Assembly (NCBI GenBank): GCA_963682175.1
Contig: OY821771.1
Coordinates: 31,764,201 to 31,828,200, forward strand
DNA length: 64,000 bases
From: Triglochin maritima
Lineage: Eukaryota; Streptophyta; Magnoliopsida; Alismatales; Juncaginaceae
Direction of reading: 5' to 3'
Within the stretch, counting starts at the first letter, position 1. Every line of letters begins with the position of its first letter. A program made the translations under genes and the position numbers. The notes beneath the pieces are model-generated. The model had not been told where the DNA came from. It saw nothing but the letters and a program-made list of their open reading frames with translations, and did no database searches. Shown in pieces: positions 59,500 to 64,000 of the stretch.

Positions 59500-61056
59500 T
59501 GTTGGCTTTTTGGCTAATAATCGCATCTATTTTGATGATTAACTAACATATCAATAAACACATGTAATCAATTGATATCATCGCATGAATATATTGTATT
59601 TCTAACTTTTTAGGAAACAAGTGTGGATCAAGACAAGAAATCAAGAAGGAAGAGTAGATAGGTTTACATTTATTGTTATTAGGCTATAATGTAACTTGGC
59701 ACTTAGACTTTGATGAATTGCATTGCATGACCCTTAGGGAACCTATAAGAGTCTCACAATTAAGTCCATATCAAATTGACTTCAATAGGACATCGACGAA
59801 ACATAACAATTCCCTTAGAACAGAATTTCTGGATCAACCCGGTCCACCGGTAGGCCATATGTTTCGACCGGACTTCAACAGTCAGTTATTCTTTTCCCAA
59901 ACGGTCGACCAGACCTTCCTTGAGTTCGACCAATTCCATTATGTGCTTTCACAGTCTTAATCGGTTGACCAAATTCTTTTACCCGTTCGACCGTTTCATT
60001 ATGTCAACCGATACAAATCTCACTCACCTATCATATCTTGGCACGTGTCCTGGTTAGAGTGGAAACCGGTCGACCAAAAGTCTATTTTATTCGACCGTTT
60101 GTATTTCCGTATTTGTCTTTAATATGACCGTTATACTTGTCGTATTATACCAAGGGTCGTATTCATATACTTACCTAACCCCCTTTTGATTTGGTCTACC
60201 GGTCAACCGATATCTTATAAAGGGTTGACCGGTTCATGAAACTCTCTGACTCCAAACTTACTGGAAGTTTTCGGTCGAACCAATTCACCATTTTGTTCGA
60301 CCGTTATCTCATTTGCACAGTTTCATCTTGACTAAATTCCCCAAACGGTCGACCGAACCTTACCATATGTTCGACCGTTCACTTAAGTTCTAGCCTAGGT
60401 TGTTCGACCGCCCTCTGTTCGGTCGACCATTTGTTTGTGGCACTTTCTGGACTTCCTCCGGTCGACCGCTAAACTCGATTTGGTCGTCCGATTTTGTCCC
60501 GAACAGTGCCATGTGTGTTTCTGTCTTGTGTATTCTTACACAACTCTATACCCATTTAATCTCAATGGCTAGATTAAGTTTAAAGCTTATAAATAGAGTT
60601 GAGTGCACATTTCTAAGGTCACCAATCCTTTCTCAAAGCTCACATACTCTTACTACTCTCAATTTGCTCTAAACATCCTTGTGCTCAAGATTAGGTTACT
60701 AAAGTTTTTCTACAAGAGTTGTACTAGCTTCCGGAGTGAAGCTCTTCTCAGATTGTGAGAAGGTGGTCCAAGCTTGGCGAGAGTGTTCACAAGCTTGAAG
60801 TGTAAAGGCTTGATCTCGGCCCAAAACGGAGATTGGATTAGCGGAGGACGCGAAGTTGCTCGAGGAGGAGCAATTCGTAAGAGAGGTCTAGGATCTGGTG
60901 GTTGGATCCAAACCTCTATACATCCGGTGTTATGGTTTGCATATCTCTCTCTTACTTTTATTGTTCTTGCTTTAAAATTGCTTAACACTTTTAGTAGAAC
61001 GTAATTAGTCTATTCACCCCCCTTTAGACTAATCCTAGGGTCATTTAGATCCTACA
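59500..61056 (+). repeat. 5' LTR of the SIRE-like element (1557 bp)
   Basis: Ends are TGTTGGCTTTTTGGC and TTTAGATCCTACA. TATAAATAG lies at 60588-60596. About 17 palindromes of GGTCGACCG type stand between 59866 and 60490, upstream of the TATA box. Confidence 0.92.
59866..60490 (+). promoter_or_regulatory. array of GGTCGACCG-type palindromes in the U3
   Basis: Full or near palindromes occur at about 59901, 59962, 60066, 60222, 60346, 60420 and 60459. Half-variants (GTTCGACCG, GGTCAACCG) lie between them at 20-35-base spacing, alternating in many cases with a full site. The surrounding bases are not repeated, so the short word itself is the conserved unit. Confidence 0.75.
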
Positions 61057-61058
61057 TT

Positions 61059-61071
61059 TGGTATCAGAGTC
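61059..61071 (+). promoter_or_regulatory. primer-binding site, tRNA-iMet type
   Basis: TGGTATCAGAGTC starts two bases after the LTR end, the common copia site for initiator tRNA-Met with one change. Confidence 0.85.
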
Positions 61072-61108
61072 TCGTAGATTGCATATAAACAAATTAACAT
61101 TTGTATCA

Positions 61109-62391
61109 ATGACCCAACAACGCGAGGGATTCCACACCAGTAGACATCCATTGTTTAATGGAACCAATTATGCTTATTGGAAGAAACACATGATAGCTTT
61201 CATTCAATCTTATGATGTTAAGTTATAGGTGTTCCTTCAAATTCCATACACTCAAAACAAAGGAATTGAACTCATGGATGATGATAAATTAGTCATGATG
61301 CAAATGAATGCAAAACTCATGAACATTCTAATGTGTGGATTAACCAAAGAAGAGTATGGTAGAATCAATGCATGTGATTCCGTATTTGAAGCATGGCATA
61401 TGTTAAAGAGTCAGTTTGAAGGTCAATCATCCGTTAGGGAAACTAGGATAGACTCATTCATGCAAAAGTATGAAATGTTTGCAATGAAACTGAATGAATC
61501 CATAAGCGAGATGCACACTCGTTTTAATCATATTACTAACTCTTTGAAGAACCTTGGTAAGGTTCTGGTTGAAAGTGATGGGTACGCAAGTTTCTTCGGT
61601 CTTTAACTTTGGAATGGTAGAAAAAGACTACGGCAATTGAAGAAGCCAAAGATCTCTCAAAGTTGAAGATTGAAGATCTCATAGGAAGCCTCATGGCTTA
61701 TGAGATTCAAATGGAAGAAAAATGAGAGAAGGAGAAGGAACGGGAAGGGTCAAAATGGAAAGAAAAGATGATTGGTCTAAAAGCAACCTCGGATTCGGAA
61801 GCAATCGAAGATGAAGACATCGCTATCCTAACCAGCAATTTCAAGAAGCTCCTCCCCAAAATAAAATTTGCTAAAGAAAAAAGAGAATCATCTCGAACGT
61901 TCACTTGCTACGAATGCAATAAAACCGGTCATATGAAGAAGGATTGCCCCTTGCTTAGGCCGAGAGATCGTGAATGAAGAGAGGAGGAGAGATATCCTCC
62001 TATAATAGAAAGGGAGGAGAGACCGAGAAGAGATAGAGAAGAAAGGCTCTCACGAAGAGACAAAGAGGAGAGGCCTAGAAGACGAGATCGTGATGATAAC
62101 AAGAAAATGTATCATCACGAGAAAGATGAGAAGAAGACCCTCAAGGCCACTTGGGATGACTCAAGTTCATCAAAGGATTCCGACTCCGAGTACTCTCAAG
62201 AAGAGGAAGCACACATGTGTTTCATGACAATGAATGCGGATTCAGATTCAAGTTCACCTCCATCACCAAAGAAGAACAATCAACATCAAGTGGTGGAAAT
62301 CGATGACGATGAGGTAATTTCTCATGAGGAAATTTCTAATGATGACTTATTAGATGCATTTCATGAACTTACTGAGAGATATGGGGATATA
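61109..62391 (+). pseudogene. SIRE-like gag, broken
   Basis: It starts MTQQREGFHTSRHPLFNGTN with YAYWKKHMIAFIQSYDVKL and a TAG where Trp is usual (61226). It continues through VFEAWHMLKSQFEGQSSVRE and SEMHTRFNHITNSLKNLGK (UBN2 capsid region). A frameshift is near 61590, TGA at 61722, zinc knuckle CYECNKTGHMKKDC at about 61906, TGA at 61976. An Arg/Glu-rich then acidic tail (SKDSDSEYSQEEEAH, DDLLDAFHELTERYG) follows before the insertion. Confidence 0.85.
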
Positions 62392-62392
62392 T

Positions 62393-62505
62393 CACGTCGG
62401 TTTTACTAGAACCGACGTGTTATGTGGTGTATATCACGTCGGTTTTTAGTAAAACCGACGTGATATAACCCTTATCACGTCGATTTTACAAGAACCGACG
62501 TGATA
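62393..62505. repeat. three consecutive CACGTCGGTT hairpins
   Basis: Stems at 62393-62419, 62432-62465 and 62473-62505 each pair CACGTCGGTT with AACCGACGTG (the third has one mismatch), with 7-13-base loops. They mark the start of a DNA element inside the copia gag. No CACTA or other terminal motif is seen at the junction. Confidence 0.85.
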
Positions 62506-62559
62506 TCCCACTGTTTTACAAAAAAATACATTTAAATGGGGTGGACATTTTCACAATAA

Positions 62560-62692
62560 ACCTACTTCCTGAATTCCCATGCTCTGTGATGAAAGAGCAA
62601 CAAGCATCAGCATATGTCATCGCCATTTCTTTATCACCTTTCAGACAAGATAATGGGCTGGCCATTTTCACATGTGAATCTATTCTATTCAA
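62560..62692 (-). pseudogene. unidentified captured exon
   Basis: After an AG acceptor (TTTTCAG) the minus strand is open: LNRIDSHVKMASPLSCLKGD, then KEMAMTYADACCSFITEHGN. A possible donor AG|GTTTAT ends it. It looks like a genuine plant exon, but I cannot name the gene. Confidence 0.4.
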
Positions 62693-62981
62693 CTGAAAAT
62701 AAAAAATGTCATTTACAGTTGCATGAACATGCCAGAGAAATAAGACCATCGACCTAAGCACACCTAGGCTAAATAATTTTCTCGAGTTCTATCTTTTTTT
62801 CATCATTAATACTGCTAAGAAAAATTCATTATTCTATTAAAGGCTAAATCACATATCAAACATGTAGGATAAGTTAATAAAAGTTAGCAGCCAGGATAAA
62901 TTGTATAACTAACTCAATGGAGAAATGTATGATTTAAATGTGACACTCTCAATTGTAGAAAGTTTGGTTACGAAGAAACAC

Positions 62982-63088
62982 CTGAAATGAAGCAAAAATG
63001 TAAATATCACAACGTTGTACAGCATCCACTTGTCTTGTAGCATAATTGTTCCCATCAAGTGAACGGTGAACTTGGTAGATAATTGGTA
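62982..63088 (-). pseudogene. acyl-CoA thioesterase exon (TesB-like), captured
   Basis: The exon has GCAG acceptor and CAG|GTGTTT donor and reads PIIYQVHRSLDGNNYATRQV, then DAVQRCDIYIFASFQ. This matches the VHRxRDGxxFATRxVDAxQ block of plant acyl-CoA thioesterases of the ACH/TesB family, which hydrolyse acyl-CoA, by memory of the family. The flanking exons I could expect are not visible. It lies inside the hairpin-ended DNA element and was probably carried by it. Confidence 0.65.
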
Positions 63089-63092
63089 CTGC

Positions 63093-64000
63093 AAATTTGA
63101 AATACAAACAAATGAATGGTCATATGCATGGACCGAAGATATAAGATAATAACATGTGCAAATTACTCATTAGGGTCATACTTCCATTGAACAAGAGTAT
63201 GGACAAGCCCATCAACTTCACAAATAAAGAAGCATCACGACAAAATTTATGGACTACCTTTAGCTTTTATTCAAGGACACCCAAAATCAATAAAATGAGG
63301 AACACAATATATAGGCCATTCTCAGTGTCAAAAAACACAATATATAGACAGCTAGATACAGATTTCAACGCTTATTTGTTGAGAACAAAATAGACTAACA
63401 TAGGCAACAACACAAATATTGGTTGGAAAGAATTGATTTGGCTAGGACAGTTTCGATATGACTTATGAGATAGATAAGTAAGCTAACAGATGTGCGAATT
63501 CCCAACTAAGATGTAAACATAATGAATTTCATTTTGTTATACCAGACAAAGAGATTTCTACCTGGTAAAACAATCAGCTTGTTATCTTTCCTAAGCTCCA
63601 GTCTAGTTATCTAAGTCTAGAAAAAGAAAAAGATATTACTCTAGGACTTTGTACATTGCTAAGTTCTTCGAATAACTGAACAGCGCATATAATTCAACCA
63701 ATTAAAAGAAAACACATCTAAGGTTTTCACCTATTGATAGTATTTTCTTACCACTACGTAAAACAGTGTTCTTTGTAATACAACATAACACATTATTTGG
63801 ATCTCTTCACAGAGGCATTACATCACCAAAAATTCCATACAAACCTCAGTACAGAAATAATTGCATGGTTTTAGAATACCTGTCTTCACAAATTCTACTT
63901 GGTGCTACCAACTATTATGATCCTACACCTCATTTCTCCGGACAGAAATGAGCAGTTTTAGAATAGCCTTGCATTCTTGATTTAAAAACAGTTATTAAAA
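63093..64000. other. no gene supported
   Basis: AT-rich interior of the DNA element. AACACAATATATAG is repeated at 63301 and 63346. CACTACGTAAAACAGTG at 63752 could be another CACTA end but has no partner in the window. Confidence 0.4.

Larger units (their letters stand above)
59500..62391 (+). mobile_element. SIRE-like copia element, 5' LTR to gag, interrupted
   Basis: LTR, PBS and gag are present in order. The sequence stops in mid-gag/linker at about 62391, where a hairpin-rich DNA element begins. The left target site is CGGAT. The long LTR, initiator-tRNA-Met PBS, UBN2 gag and acidic C-terminal linker fit the SIRE/Maximus branch, by family knowledge. Confidence 0.85.

Noticed and set aside
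63752..63768. CACTACGTAAAACAGTG as a CACTA terminus
   Set aside because: No matching inverted end, subterminal repeats or target duplication in the window. Left as a possibility only.

Overview
The window is plant nuclear DNA, almost certainly from an angiosperm. It holds Ty3/gypsy (Athila-like) and Ty1/copia retrotransposons, CACTA and Mutator-type DNA elements, LINE fragments, and split exons of plant genes (ATM, RAD16, alpha-amylase, a papain-like protease, a phytocystatin, an acyl-CoA thioesterase), with GT-AG introns throughout. Base composition is AT-rich and no bacterial features are present. I saw no tRNA, rRNA or CRISPR. The species cannot be named from the sequence alone.

Layout. 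1-6633: 3' part of a decayed Athila-like element with pol, an env-position ORF and its 3' LTR. 6825-13369: a complete, young, non-autonomous relative on the minus strand, with two 1233-bp LTRs, one gag-type ORF and a GTCAC target duplication. Both lie in an older DUF1985-like gene (6634-6824 and 13370-13640). 13.6-17.0 kb: a GRF zinc-finger fragment, a 27-bp minisatellite and non-coding repeats. 17.0-25.5 kb: a cluster of same-strand host-gene fragments: ATM kinase, a papain-like protease whose six-exon reading frame runs into the ATM kinase start, alpha-amylase, and a RAD16 homologue lacking its Walker A region. 26.4-28.5 kb: an old copia LTR split by a solo gypsy LTR. 29.8-33.4 kb: a CACTA element carrying a Ulp1-like protease pseudogene and split by another solo LTR. 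It sits beside a second En/Spm-type transposase fragment and a 314-bp triplicated repeat (34.2-35.1 kb). 36.0-47.3 kb: a full-length but dead copia element on the minus strand with a nested solo LTR. 47.3-53.3 kb: a second copy of the alpha-amylase-containing segment, interrupted by a 2.08-kb solo LTR and a foldback/Mutator-like element, then a phytocystatin pseudogene. 57.4-64 kb: another solo LTR, a CACTA end split by a SIRE-like copia element, and a hairpin-rich DNA element carrying a captured thioesterase exon.

Five solo LTRs with matching 5-bp target duplications show that unequal recombination has been active. The nesting gives a relative time order of insertions. Almost all coding sequence is dead. 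The possible exceptions are the gag-type ORF of the young element and the papain-ATM chimera.

The most unusual pattern is regulatory rather than coding. The U3 parts of several unrelated LTR families carry dense arrays of one short palindrome, GGTCGACCG and its variants. The Athila-like LTRs carry a different, duplicated dyad at the same promoter-proximal place.
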